Source: Clostridia bacterium
GTDB lineage: Bacteria; Bacillota; Clostridia; UBA1212; UBA1255
Direction of reading: 5' to 3'
NCBI GenBank assembly: GCA_017517275.1
Contig: JAFWZX010000031.1
Location: forward strand, 1 to 64,000
Length of the DNA: 64,000 nucleotides
Both the position numbers and the translations under genes were made by a program. Position 1 is the stretch's first letter. Every line of letters starts with the position of its first letter. Below, in pieces: positions 8,400 to 17,397 of this stretch. Below the pieces are notes generated by a model, which was given only the letters and a program-made list of their open reading frames with translations, was not told where the DNA came from and made no database searches.

Positions 8400-9833
8400 A
8401 TGAAAATATTATTTGTTTCTACAGAAGTTCAGCCTTTTATAAAAACGGGTGGTCTTGCTGATGTGGCTTATGCACTTCCAAAGGCTTTGAAAGCTGCCGG
8501 CATAGACGTTCGTGTTATTTTGCCTAAATATGGTGATATATCTGTAGATTATACGTCAAGAATGCGACATTTGTCCTCTTACGGGGTTAACGTAGGTTGG
8601 AGAAATCAATATTGCGGACTGGAATATCTGGAGTACGAGGAAGTACCTGTATATTTCATTGATAATGAATATTATTTTAAAAGATCCGGATGTTACGGAT
8701 TCTATGACGATGGCGAGCGGTTTGCATATTTTTGCAGAGCTGTTATGGAATCAGTAAAGCATATGGAAGACTTTTACCCTGATATAATCCATTGTAATGA
8801 TTGGCATACAGGTATGATACCTCTTTATTTAAAAGATTTTTACTGTGAAAAGCCGGAGTTTTATAATGCAAAATCAGTTTTCACTATTCACAATCTGCAG
8901 TATCAGGGATTATTTTCACCGTCTATATTGGAGGATTTATTAGGCCTTGATTATAGTTATTACTGCGAGGATAAGATTAAGTTCAACGATTGTATCTCCT
9001 TCATGAAGGCAGGAATAGTTTACGCAGATAAGATTACTACCGTCAGCACAACGTATGCATCGGAAATACAAACGTCGTATTTTGGCGAAGGATTAGACGG
9101 TCTGCTTCGTGCTAATTCACATAAATTGGTAGGCATATTAAACGGAATAGATTATGACACAAACAGTCCGAAGAATGATCCTAATATTATTACAAATTAT
9201 ACGCTGCGATCTATAAAGCGAAAGGCTGATTGTAAAGAGGATTTGCAGCAGTATGTAGGACTTCCTAAGAACCCGAACGTACCTGTAGTCGGTATGATAA
9301 CACGTTTGGTCAGACAGAAAGGTATTGATCTTGTTACGTGCGTAATGGAAGATATTTTAAAGCTTGACATACAGCTTGTCGTTTTGGGTATGGGAGATCA
9401 AGATTATCAGGATTTCTTTGAGTATTATGCTTATTCGTACCCGGGTAAGGTTGCGGCCTGTATGAAGTTTGATAACACGCTTGCATCTAAGATTTATGCC
9501 GGAGCGGATATTTTCCTGATGCCTTCACTGTTTGAACCTTGCGGGCTCAGCCAGATTATTTCTATGTCGTACGGTACGATTCCTTTAGTACGTGAGACAG
9601 GTGGGCTTAAAGATACAGTTATACCGTACAATGAGTATACCGGGGAAGGAAACGGATTTTCTTTTGCAAATTATAATGCACATGAGATGTTAAATGTGTT
9701 ACAATACGCTACCTTGCAGTATCACAACAAGGAAGCCTGGTCTCAAATAGTAAAGCAGGCTATGAAAGCTTGCTACGACAGAGACCGTCAGGCAAGAGCG
9801 TACTTGGAAGTTTATCGTGAATTAATAGATTAA
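8400..9833 (+). CDS. glgA: Glycogen synthase (ADP-glucose)
   Basis: GlgA (GT5) extends alpha-1,4-glucan from ADP-glucose. The N-terminal ADP-glucose motif KTGGLADVAYALPKAL is present, with HCNDWHTGMIPLYLK, FTIHNLQYQG and the GT-B C-terminal signature PSLFEPCGLSQIISMSYGTI followed by RETGGLKDTV. The 477-residue length is normal. A GTG at 8388 is in frame, but it overlaps the glgD stop and has no proper site; AGTGAGG at 8387-8393 lies 6 nt before the ATG at 8400, giving MKILFVSTEVQPF, the usual GlgA beginning. Confidence 0.97.
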   Translation: MKILFVSTEVQPFIKTGGLADVAYALPKALKAAGIDVRVILPKYGDISVDYTSRMRHLSSYGVNVGWRNQYCGLEYLEYEEVPVYFIDNEYYFKRSGCYGFYDDGERFAYFCRAVMESVKHMEDFYPDIIHCNDWHTGMIPLYLKDFYCEKPEFYNAKSVFTIHNLQYQGLFSPSILEDLLGLDYSYYCEDKIKFNDCISFMKAGIVYADKITTVSTTYASEIQTSYFGEGLDGLLRANSHKLVGILNGIDYDTNSPKNDPNIITNYTLRSIKRKADCKEDLQQYVGLPKNPNVPVVGMITRLVRQKGIDLVTCVMEDILKLDIQLVVLGMGDQDYQDFFEYYAYSYPGKVAACMKFDNTLASKIYAGADIFLMPSLFEPCGLSQIISMSYGTIPLVRETGGLKDTVIPYNEYTGEGNGFSFANYNAHEMLNVLQYATLQYHNKEAWSQIVKQAMKACYDRDRQARAYLEVYRELID

Positions 9834-9848
9834 CCGGAGGAAAACAAC

Positions 9849-12284
9849 TTGAATCTTAATAAAGAAAATTTTATTCAGGACTATAAGCGTAAAATGATAT
9901 CAATGTATCAGGTATCCGTAGAGGAGGCACCTGATATGATTAAATATATGACGTTAGGTGCTACTATTAGAGATTACATGTCGTATGATTGGCATGAGAC
10001 TCAAATTGAATATGATAAAAGCAGAACGAAGAAGGTATATTATTTCTCTATGGAGTTCCTTATCGGCAGACTGATGGATTCAGCGTTGATAAATCTTGGT
10101 ATCAGGCAAGTAGTACAAGAGGGGTTGGCAGAGCTTGGTATTGATCTTGTGCAAATGGAGGAGATTGAGCCGGATGCCGGTCTTGGCAACGGCGGCCTGG
10201 GCAGATTGGCAGCGTGCTTTATGGATTCTATGGCATCTATCGGTGTCCCGGGTGTTGGTATAGGACTCAGATACAGATATGGCCTTTTTAAACAGCAGAT
10301 TGTAAACGGCTATCAGATAGAAAGTCCTGATGATTGGCTTAAAATAACAAATGTTTGGGAAACACGTCGTGATAATGAAGCTTGCATGGTAAGATTTGGC
10401 GGTACGTGTAATACATATTGGGGTGAAGACGGTAAAATGCACGTATCGTATACAGATTACGAGCCGATATTAGCAATTCCTTATGATATGCCTGTTCCCG
10501 GATATCAAAACGGTGTGGTAAACACGCTGAGGCTATGGAGCGCCGAAACAGGCGGGGTGGGTTTTGACTTTGCTACCTTTAGTCGTGGTGATTTCGAAAA
10601 AGCAATTGAAAGTCAGTCTGCTGCAAATGCTATAACCAGCGTTTTATATCCTGATGATTCTACTGCAAGGGGAAAATTACTTCGCTTGAAACAGGAGTAT
10701 TTTTTCACCAGTGCCGGAATACAAAGCATAATCAATTCAGCAAAGAAGAATGACGTTAATTTGTATGAACTTCATAATTACGTGGCAATTCACGTAAATG
10801 ATACACATCCTGCGCTCGCCGTGCCGGAACTTATGAGAATTCTTATGGATGAAAACGGAATGGATTGGGACTCTGCTTGGAACGTGACCGTAAAAACCAT
10901 TGGATATACAAATCATACAATTCTTGCTGAGGCATTGGAGAAGTGGAATATAAACGTATTTAAGCATCTTCTTCCGCGTATATACATGATTGTAGAAGAA
11001 ATTAACAGGCGCTTTTGCGTTGGATTGCAGGAAAAATACGGTAATGACTGGGATAAAATCAGTCGTATGTCCATTATTAAAGATGACGTTGTAAAGATGG
11101 CTCATCTGGCGATTGTTGGCAGTCACAGTGTGAACGGGGTTGCTAAATTACACACAGATATATTGAAAGAACAGGAATTAAAGGATTTTCATCTTTACTA
11201 TCAAGGTAAATTCAACAACAAGACCAACGGAATTACTCACAGGCGTTGGCTTATGCAGGCTAATCCGCAGTTGGCGGATCTGATTGATAATACTATCGGC
11301 ACTTCTTGGCAAAAAGCTCCATTGGAACTAAAAAAACTGAGAAAATACGAAAATGACAGTGCTTTTGTCGATAAATGCGCTGATATTAAACGACAGAATA
11401 AGGAAAATCTTGCTGCTTATATAAAAGAAAATTACAATATAACTGTTGACCCCCAATCTGTATTCGACATTCAGGTTAAAAGACTTCACATGTATAAACG
11501 TCAGATCTTAAATATAATGCAGATTATGGATTTATATAATAGACTGTGTGAGGATCCCGGCCTTAATATTGTTCCGCGAACGTATATTTTCGGCGCAAAG
11601 GCATTTCCGGGTTATACCATCGCGAAGAATACCATAAAGCTGATATGTACTGTTGCAGATAAGATTAACAATGATAAAAGGATTCAAGACAAACTAAAGG
11701 TTGTTTTCGTACCGAATTACGGTGTGAGTAAGGCTCAAATAATGATTCCGGCCGGTGACATTAGCGAACAGATATCAACAGCTTCCAAGGAAGCTTCCGG
11801 TACAGGCAATATGAAATTTATGATGAATGGCGCTGTGACGGTTGCGACTTTAGACGGAGCTAACGTTGAAATTCATCAGGTGGTTGGCGACGATAATATC
11901 ATACTCTTTGGCTTAAAATCAGATGAGGTTATTGCTTATCAAAAGAATGGAAATTATTCTGCTGCAGAAGTTATCAACAAGGATTACAGGATTAAAAACA
12001 TCTTAACGCAGATTAAAAACGGTTACTTCGGATTAGCTCCGGAAAGTGAATTTGATCTTATTTACGACCAGCTGGTAACACATAACGATCCTTTCTTTAC
12101 TCTTAAGGATTTCGCTTCATACGTTGATGCGCAGAATAAGGTCGGTGAATTGTACAAAGACAAAAAAACATTCAGGAAAATGTCAGTTGTTAATATTGCT
12201 GAATCAGGTATTTTCTCCAGTGACAATACGATAAGAAAATATGCAGAGGAGATATGGCGCGTAAGACATGACTATCAAGCATAA
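9849..12284 (+). CDS. glgP: Glycogen/maltodextrin phosphorylase
   Basis: GlgP (GT35) releases glucose-1-phosphate from the non-reducing ends of glycogen, using pyridoxal phosphate. The 811 residues include EPDAGLGNGGLGRLAACFMDS, the HVNDTHPALAVPELMRIL block, GITHRRWL and the cofactor motif EASGTGNMKF with the PLP lysine at Lys656. The start is TTG at 9849, supported by CCGGAGG 8 nt upstream; the next in-frame ATG would cut the N-terminus. It is the mobilising arm of an operon whose other genes build glycogen. Its end overlaps the GH13 gene by 17 nt. Confidence 0.97.
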   Translation: MNLNKENFIQDYKRKMISMYQVSVEEAPDMIKYMTLGATIRDYMSYDWHETQIEYDKSRTKKVYYFSMEFLIGRLMDSALINLGIRQVVQEGLAELGIDLVQMEEIEPDAGLGNGGLGRLAACFMDSMASIGVPGVGIGLRYRYGLFKQQIVNGYQIESPDDWLKITNVWETRRDNEACMVRFGGTCNTYWGEDGKMHVSYTDYEPILAIPYDMPVPGYQNGVVNTLRLWSAETGGVGFDFATFSRGDFEKAIESQSAANAITSVLYPDDSTARGKLLRLKQEYFFTSAGIQSIINSAKKNDVNLYELHNYVAIHVNDTHPALAVPELMRILMDENGMDWDSAWNVTVKTIGYTNHTILAEALEKWNINVFKHLLPRIYMIVEEINRRFCVGLQEKYGNDWDKISRMSIIKDDVVKMAHLAIVGSHSVNGVAKLHTDILKEQELKDFHLYYQGKFNNKTNGITHRRWLMQANPQLADLIDNTIGTSWQKAPLELKKLRKYENDSAFVDKCADIKRQNKENLAAYIKENYNITVDPQSVFDIQVKRLHMYKRQILNIMQIMDLYNRLCEDPGLNIVPRTYIFGAKAFPGYTIAKNTIKLICTVADKINNDKRIQDKLKVVFVPNYGVSKAQIMIPAGDISEQISTASKEASGTGNMKFMMNGAVTVATLDGANVEIHQVVGDDNIILFGLKSDEVIAYQKNGNYSAAEVINKDYRIKNILTQIKNGYFGLAPESEFDLIYDQLVTHNDPFFTLKDFASYVDAQNKVGELYKDKKTFRKMSVVNIAESGIFSSDNTIRKYAEEIWRVRHDYQA

Positions 12285-13944
12285 TTCACGTGATAAAAAA
12301 TATAAAGACCCATACGGCGCGGTGCCTTGTATGACCCGCGTCCGTCTTTCGTTTGATATAAACGATTCGGATTGTGATTTGTGGTCTTTACCTCTTTATC
12401 TGCGATGGGAGTCGGGATATTCAAAAGATGAGATATCCTTGATGCCGATGGAAGTAGCAGGAAATTTTGTTACGTATTATCTGGCAGAGGATTATCTATC
12501 CAGACCGGGTACGTATTATTACTACATCAACGGCTTTTGTGAAAAGCAACTGACTGTATACAGACAGGACCTGGATATTCCGGAATGGTTTTATGATGCC
12601 ATAATTTACCAGATTTTTCCTGACAGATTTTTCCGTGGTAACGGAAGTGTTTTCTTTAAGAAAGATTCGTTTATTTATGCCACGTGGGAAGATATGCCTA
12701 TGTACATAAGAAACGAGGATAATGAAATTGTCAGATGGGATTTTTACGGTGGAAATTTATGGGGTGTCGCACAGAAGCTGGAATATATTAAAGCCTTAGG
12801 TGCAAACGTTATATATCTTAATCCGATTTTTAAGGCGGTAAGCAATCATCGTTACGATACGTGTGATTATACGAAGGTAGATGAGGTCCTCGGCGGTGAA
12901 GAGGCCTTTTCATATCTGCTCTCTCAAGCGCAAAATGAAAAAATCGGCATAATGCTTGATGGTGTTTTCAGCCATACAGGCAGCGACAGCATATATTTTG
13001 ATATGTATAATAAATATGGGAACGGTGCGTACCATAACGAGGATTCTCCTTACAGAAGCTGGTATCGTTTCAAAGAAGACGGAACGTACGAATGTTGGTG
13101 GGATATAGCTGCCGTGCCAAATGTAAACGAGTTAGAACCGTCTTATCTGGATTTTATTGTACGAAACGACAATAGTGTGATAAAGACACGAGGCAGACAA
13201 GGTATCTGCGGTTGGCGTCTGGATGTTGCAGACGAGCTTCCCTCCGAATTTTTGCGAGAACTCAGGGCGGCTGTGTCAGACAATCAGATTGTACTTGGCG
13301 AAGTTTGGGAAGACGCATCAAATAAAGTCAGCTATGGAGCCAGAAGAACGTATTTTACAGAAAAAGAACTGCATACTGTAACAAATTACGTTTTTCACGA
13401 TAATTTACTTAGTTTTTTAAAAGGTGAAAAGTCGGGCGGCAATCTGACTGAGGTATTTGAATTACTTAAAGAAAACGTTCCGAAGCACAATTTCTATGCG
13501 CTTGTCAATATGACCGGAACTCATGATATAAAGCGATTGGCAACGGAATGCAATTGTAAAAGTATGGTAAAAGCTTTTACGATGGTAATGTTTACTTTTC
13601 CTGGAATACCTCTGATATATTATGGAGATGAAACACTACTCGAAGGTTCAACAGATCCTGATAACCGAAGACCAATGCCGTGGAACAACTTAGATGAATC
13701 TTCCGTTAAATGGTTTTCTGATATGGCTTGTCTGAGACGATCTGACAGTGTTTATACAAAAGGCGAAATATCATTTGTTGATATGAAGGATGATGATATT
13801 TTTGCATATAAAAGGACCTTAGATGAGAAAGAAATAATGGTAATTATTGATAGAAAACATAGGGGTATTGAATATTTTGACAAAAAAGTATATAGTGTGT
13901 TAGCAGATGCCGACGGATGGGGCTATGTGTTAGAAAGAATATAA
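12268..13944 (+). CDS. GH13 alpha-amylase / neopullulanase-type glucan hydrolase
   Basis: A 558-residue cytoplasmic GH13 enzyme, with no signal peptide. An N-terminal beta domain (about 20-105) is followed by the barrel starting EWFYDAIIYQIFPDRF. The active site is complete: nucleophile Asp319 (GWRLDVADE), acid/base Glu345 (VLGEVWED) and Asp420 (MTGTHD); NHRYDTCDY is the conserved region before them. The IYQIFPDRF start and FYGGNLWGV are typical of cyclomaltodextrinase, neopullulanase and related enzymes that act on maltodextrins and some alpha-1,6 links, so it probably finishes limit dextrins left by GlgP. No GlgX or MalQ is present here. It starts inside glgP with only a distant GAGGAG, so translational coupling is likely. 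Confidence 0.9.
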   Translation: MTIKHNSRDKKYKDPYGAVPCMTRVRLSFDINDSDCDLWSLPLYLRWESGYSKDEISLMPMEVAGNFVTYYLAEDYLSRPGTYYYYINGFCEKQLTVYRQDLDIPEWFYDAIIYQIFPDRFFRGNGSVFFKKDSFIYATWEDMPMYIRNEDNEIVRWDFYGGNLWGVAQKLEYIKALGANVIYLNPIFKAVSNHRYDTCDYTKVDEVLGGEEAFSYLLSQAQNEKIGIMLDGVFSHTGSDSIYFDMYNKYGNGAYHNEDSPYRSWYRFKEDGTYECWWDIAAVPNVNELEPSYLDFIVRNDNSVIKTRGRQGICGWRLDVADELPSEFLRELRAAVSDNQIVLGEVWEDASNKVSYGARRTYFTEKELHTVTNYVFHDNLLSFLKGEKSGGNLTEVFELLKENVPKHNFYALVNMTGTHDIKRLATECNCKSMVKAFTMVMFTFPGIPLIYYGDETLLEGSTDPDNRRPMPWNNLDESSVKWFSDMACLRRSDSVYTKGEISFVDMKDDDIFAYKRTLDEKEIMVIIDRKHRGIEYFDKKVYSVLADADGWGYVLERI

Positions 13945-13959
13945 GAAAAGGTGATAGTT

Positions 13960-14415
13960 GTGAAATGTCCTTTTTGCGGTCATATGGAAGACAAAGTAAT
14001 TGATTCGCGCCCGACAGAAGAGGGGAGTGCAATCAGAAGAAGACGTGAATGCCTTAAATGCGGTTCGCGCTTTACAACGTATGAGAAGATTGAGGATACG
14101 CCTCTTATCGTTATAAAGAAAGACGGTACACGTCAAATATACGATAGGAATAAAATTATTAATTGTATACTCAAAGCCTGCAGCAAACGTCCGGTATCCA
14201 TTACACAGGTAGAAGATCTTGCTATAAACGTGGAACAGATTATATTAAATACAATGAAAAGAGAGATTACTTCTACTGAAATAGGTGAGTTAATTATGCC
14301 GCGCCTTAAGAATCTTGATGATGTTGCATACGTTAGATTTGCTTCTGTATATAAGCAATTTAAGGACGTTGACACGTTCTTGTCCGAATTATCCAAAATT
14401 ATCCAAGAAAAGTAA
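13960..14415 (+). CDS. nrdR: Transcriptional repressor NrdR
   Basis: NrdR senses ATP and dATP and represses ribonucleotide reductase genes. The 151 residues hold an N-terminal zinc ribbon (CPFCGH near the start, then CLKCGSRF) and an ATP-cone domain ([24 protein letters not shown] written here in part). A GTG three codons earlier (13951) is in frame, but the family begins MKCPFCG, and AAAAGGTGA at 13946-13953 fits the GTG at 13960. It follows the glycogen operon by 15 nt and may be read through from it. No NrdR box pair was recognised nearby. Confidence 0.95.
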   Translation: MKCPFCGHMEDKVIDSRPTEEGSAIRRRRECLKCGSRFTTYEKIEDTPLIVIKKDGTRQIYDRNKIINCILKACSKRPVSITQVEDLAINVEQIILNTMKREITSTEIGELIMPRLKNLDDVAYVRFASVYKQFKDVDTFLSELSKIIQEK

Positions 14416-14447
14416 TTCGGGAAATATATCCAAAGAAAATGAAACAA

Positions 14448-14483
14448 TTTTTTCACTGCTTTTTTGCAAAAACAGTGAAAAAA
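14448..14483. repeat. Near-perfect hairpin downstream of nrdR
   Basis: Eleven-base arms, T6 followed by CACTG (14448-14458) and CAGTG followed by A6 (14473-14483), enclose a 14-base centre that can itself pair. There is no T-run after the right arm on the plus strand, nor a suitable one on the minus strand, so it is not a standard terminator. CACTGCT in the left arm is part of a direct repeat with 14506-14520. Confidence 0.5.
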
Positions 14484-14520
14484 ACGAAAAAATATTAATA
14501 TTTTACACTGCTTAAATGCA
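14454..14520. repeat. 15-bp direct repeat pair upstream of the comM-like gene
   Basis: CACTGCTTTTTTGCA (14454-14468) and CACTGCTTAAATGCA (14506-14520) agree at 12 of 15 positions. Their starts are 52 bp apart, close to five DNA turns, which would place both on one face of the helix. Possible regulator sites for the comM-like/dprA block; no regulator is known. Confidence 0.35.
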
Positions 14521-14555
14521 CCTGTCGGGAAATATAACCCGGGGTGTATTTTTTT
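14519..14555 (+). terminator. Intrinsic terminator before the comM-like gene
   Basis: CACC and CGGG (14519-14522, 14526-14529) pair with CCCG and GGTG (14538-14541, 14543-14546), with a small internal loop, an 8-nt apex and a following T-rich run to 14555. It would end transcripts from nrdR and the glycogen operon. Confidence 0.65.
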
Positions 14556-14608
14556 GCGTTCGAGCCTATGCTACACTCTTTCTATCTGAAAAAGAAAGGA
14601 ATGAACAT

Positions 14609-16171
14609 ATGTTATCGAAAATAATCACATATGGGATTTGGGGCACAAAAAGCTTTAAAATAGACCTTGAAACAAATATATCAAGAGGAATTCCGGAATT
14701 TAACGTTGTAGGACAGGGAGACGTTTCTATTAAAGAGGCACGGGTTCGTGTTCGTACTGCGATTAATAACAGTGGATATAAATTTCCTAACGGAAGGATT
14801 GCTGTCAATCTTGCTCCTGCCGGGCTAAGGAAAGAAGGTGCTTTTCTGGATCTACCTATGGCAGTGGGAATATTAGCTGCCGGCGGGGAGGTTAAATGCT
14901 CGTGTATAAATAAGTGTGCAATTATTGGTGAACTGTCATTAAACGGAAGCGTAAGACCGTCTGTCGGAGTATTGATACGCCTTGCCCAAGCTGCAAAAGA
15001 TGGCGCTTTGCATGCAATTATTCCTTGTGAAAATGCAAATGAAGCGCTTAACGTGAAGGAGTTAAATATTTTCCCGGTAAGAAGTTTAAAAGAAGCTGTC
15101 AGTATACTCAATTCCATAACAGTAAAGACGCAAGGAATGAACCGGGGGTGCTTGGATAAATGGGGGAATATGGAAGCACAGTCGAATGAAGACAAGATTA
15201 GAAATGACGAGCTTCTTGACTTTTCAGATGTAAAAGGACAATATCAAGCTAAACGAGCTATGGAAATTGCTGCGTGCGGAGGCCATAATATCATTATGGT
15301 TGGAGCTGCCGGGTGTGGGAAAACCATGCTGGGAAAGCGCTTTACCGGGATACTTCCGCCTTTATCAGTAGGCGAAGCCTATGAGGTTACAGGGGTGTAT
15401 AGCTTGGCCGGAATGCTTCCTTCTGATTACGGATTGATGAGAACAAGACCGCTTCGCCTTATAAGTCCGGGGATTACAAGATCCGCTTTAATCGGAGGCG
15501 GAAGACCATTAATCCCGGGGGAAATCTCACTGGCCCACAAGGGTGTACTTTTTATGGACGAAATGACCGAATACGACTCATCCTTGATTCAACTGCTTCG
15601 ACGACCGTTAGAACAAAAAAATATGCTGATATCCCGTTTGGGATACACTGAAAATTTACCAACGGATTTTATCTTCATAGGGGCGGCAAATCCATGTCGC
15701 TGCGGAAAGCTGTTTGAAGGCACGTGTAAATGTACGCCTCTTCAGATAAAGTCCACTTTATCAAAAATATCCAAGCCCGTTTTTGATAGAATTGATATCC
15801 ATATTCCTATGAAAAGAGTTCCTTTCAAGGATATAGATGAGGACGGCAACAACGAAAGCAGCGCTGTTATTCGAAGCAGAGTTGTTAAAGTAAGAGAATT
15901 GCAATCAGCTCGATATAAAAACTGTGATACCCGTACTAACAGCAGCATGACGCTTCGTGAACGAGAAAAGTATTGCATTCTAAGTAAAGATGGCAAACTT
16001 CTACTTCAAAAAGCCACGGATTGTATGGGTTTTAGCGCCAGGGCATACGACAAAGTTCTTAAGATTGCAAGAACGATTGCCGATATGGATTTTGAAGAGT
16101 CAATTAAAGAGGCGCATATAGCAGAAGCTATTTCATACAGAACGTTAGATAGTGTGATGGAAGATGAGTGA
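14609..16171 (+). CDS. YifB/ComM-family AAA+ ATPase
   Basis: A 520-residue member of the Mg-chelatase-like YifB/ComM family. ComM of Gram-negative bacteria is a hexameric helicase that aids branch migration during transformation. Domains: an N-terminal Lon-protease-like domain (ISRGIPEFNVVGQGDVSIKE, PAGLRKEGAFLDLPMAVGIL), an AAA+ core with Walker A GAAGCGKT (Lys238) and Walker B VLFMDEMTEY, a cysteine-rich insert (NPCRCGKLFEGTCKC), and a C-terminal Mg-chelatase-type domain (ARAYDKVLKIARTIADM). The frame extends 31 codons further upstream, but GAAAGGA lies 8 nt before the ATG at 14609, which starts MLSKIITYGIWG as in the family. It overlaps the frame of dprA. Confidence 0.92.
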   Translation: MLSKIITYGIWGTKSFKIDLETNISRGIPEFNVVGQGDVSIKEARVRVRTAINNSGYKFPNGRIAVNLAPAGLRKEGAFLDLPMAVGILAAGGEVKCSCINKCAIIGELSLNGSVRPSVGVLIRLAQAAKDGALHAIIPCENANEALNVKELNIFPVRSLKEAVSILNSITVKTQGMNRGCLDKWGNMEAQSNEDKIRNDELLDFSDVKGQYQAKRAMEIAACGGHNIIMVGAAGCGKTMLGKRFTGILPPLSVGEAYEVTGVYSLAGMLPSDYGLMRTRPLRLISPGITRSALIGGGRPLIPGEISLAHKGVLFMDEMTEYDSSLIQLLRRPLEQKNMLISRLGYTENLPTDFIFIGAANPCRCGKLFEGTCKCTPLQIKSTLSKISKPVFDRIDIHIPMKRVPFKDIDEDGNNESSAVIRSRVVKVRELQSARYKNCDTRTNSSMTLREREKYCILSKDGKLLLQKATDCMGFSARAYDKVLKIARTIADMDFEESIKEAHIAEAISYRTLDSVMEDE

Positions 16172-16178
16172 GGTGTTT

Positions 16179-17276
16179 ATGGATAATGAATTTAATACTG
16201 TTTTTCACATATGGCTTACACTGCTGACCGGCACAAAGCGGTATGAATTGCGAAAAAAATTATTAGAGGATTTTCAGACTCCGGAAGCAGTTTATAATTT
16301 AAAAAGCTCCAAAGATTTTTCACCTGAGTTGATGAAAAAAAACGAATTGATCTCTCGGATTCTTGATTATTCATTAAAAAAGAAAGCTACGGAAATATTC
16401 CAACAGGCGCGCAAAGACAAGATTAGTATTGTTTCTTTTGATGATGATGACTATCCGCGATATTTAAAAGAATTATATTCTCCGCCGCTTGTGCTGTATT
16501 ATCGGGGGGATATATCACATAATTACCGTTATTCCGTATCTGTAGTCGGATCGCGAAATGCAGACGGCTACGGAAAGAAGGTTGCTTATGACATATCAGG
16601 AGATCTGGCACGTATGGGAATGATGATAATAAGCGGTATGGCAAGAGGTATAGATAGTTATGCTCATTTAGGAGCGTTGGATAGTCAGGGCAGAACAATT
16701 GCCGTCTTAGGTTGCGGCGTTGATTTTGTATATCCCCCTGAAAATAAGAAATTATACGACCGTATAATAAACAATGGCGCTGTCTTAAGTGATTATTTAC
16801 CGGGTTCTCATCCTCAAAAACAAAATTTTCCCGCAAGAAACAGAATAATTGCAGGCCTTAGTATGGGAACTTTAGTCGTTCAGGCAGGTAAAAGCAGCGG
16901 CGCACTGATTACAATTGATAATGCACTTCGGGAGAATCGGACAGTGTATGCAATCCCCGGAAATGTCAATAATGAATTATCTCATGGAACTAACAGTCTG
17001 ATCAAAAGCGGATGCGTATGTGTTACGTGTGCGAGTGATATTATTGATGATATGGGAATTGAAGTTATATCTTTAAAAAAACAGAAACAAAACATAGGAG
17101 ATCTTAACGAAAATCAAAAATTGGTATATTCTGCCTTAGAAAAGAATGCTTCCAGCATGGAAGAAGTATGCGAAATAACAAAGCTGGATGTGCCATCAAT
17201 TCTATCTGCCATAACGGTACTAAAAGTAAACGGTTTGCTTGAAGGTGCAAGCTTCGGGTCGTATGTTGTAAAATAA
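16179..17276 (+). CDS. dprA: DNA-processing protein DprA
   Basis: DprA binds incoming single-stranded DNA and loads RecA in natural transformation; it is also present in many species not known to be competent. The 365 residues show an N-terminal helical domain, the Rossmann-like core with VVGSRNADGYG, ISGMARGIDSYAHLGAL, VLGCGVDFVYPPEN and FPARNRIIAGLS, and a short C-terminal winged-helix part (NENQKLVYSAL onward). An ATG at 16164 is in frame, overlapping the previous stop, but GTGAGG sits 5 nt before the ATG at 16179, which I prefer. Pairing with the ComM-like gene suggests a shared role in DNA uptake or recombination. Confidence 0.94.
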   Translation: MDNEFNTVFHIWLTLLTGTKRYELRKKLLEDFQTPEAVYNLKSSKDFSPELMKKNELISRILDYSLKKKATEIFQQARKDKISIVSFDDDDYPRYLKELYSPPLVLYYRGDISHNYRYSVSVVGSRNADGYGKKVAYDISGDLARMGMMIISGMARGIDSYAHLGALDSQGRTIAVLGCGVDFVYPPENKKLYDRIINNGAVLSDYLPGSHPQKQNFPARNRIIAGLSMGTLVVQAGKSSGALITIDNALRENRTVYAIPGNVNNELSHGTNSLIKSGCVCVTCASDIIDDMGIEVISLKKQKQNIGDLNENQKLVYSALEKNASSMEEVCEITKLDVPSILSAITVLKVNGLLEGASFGSYVVK

Positions 17277-17314
17277 TATGCAGCGTACGGCAGGACTCCT
17301 ACGATAAAAAACAC

Positions 17315-17343
17315 TTTACATATTCAAAAACAGAGGGTATTAT
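17315..17343 (+). promoter_or_regulatory. Promoter of topA
   Basis: TTTACA (17315-17320) and TATTAT (17338-17343) are separated by 17 nt. The predicted start near 17350 gives a leader of about 48 nt to the topA ATG. In that leader TCGT and ACGA flank TTCAAAT and may form a small hairpin. Confidence 0.6.
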
Positions 17344-17397
17344 AAAAAAATCGTTTCAAATACGATGACTTTTGATTAGAGGAAGGGTATTTATATA

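Noticed and set aside
14566-15195. Open frame of 209 codons on the minus strand
   Set aside because: It lies entirely opposite the comM-like gene, has no ribosome site and no recognisable domain; the plus-strand gene explains the region.
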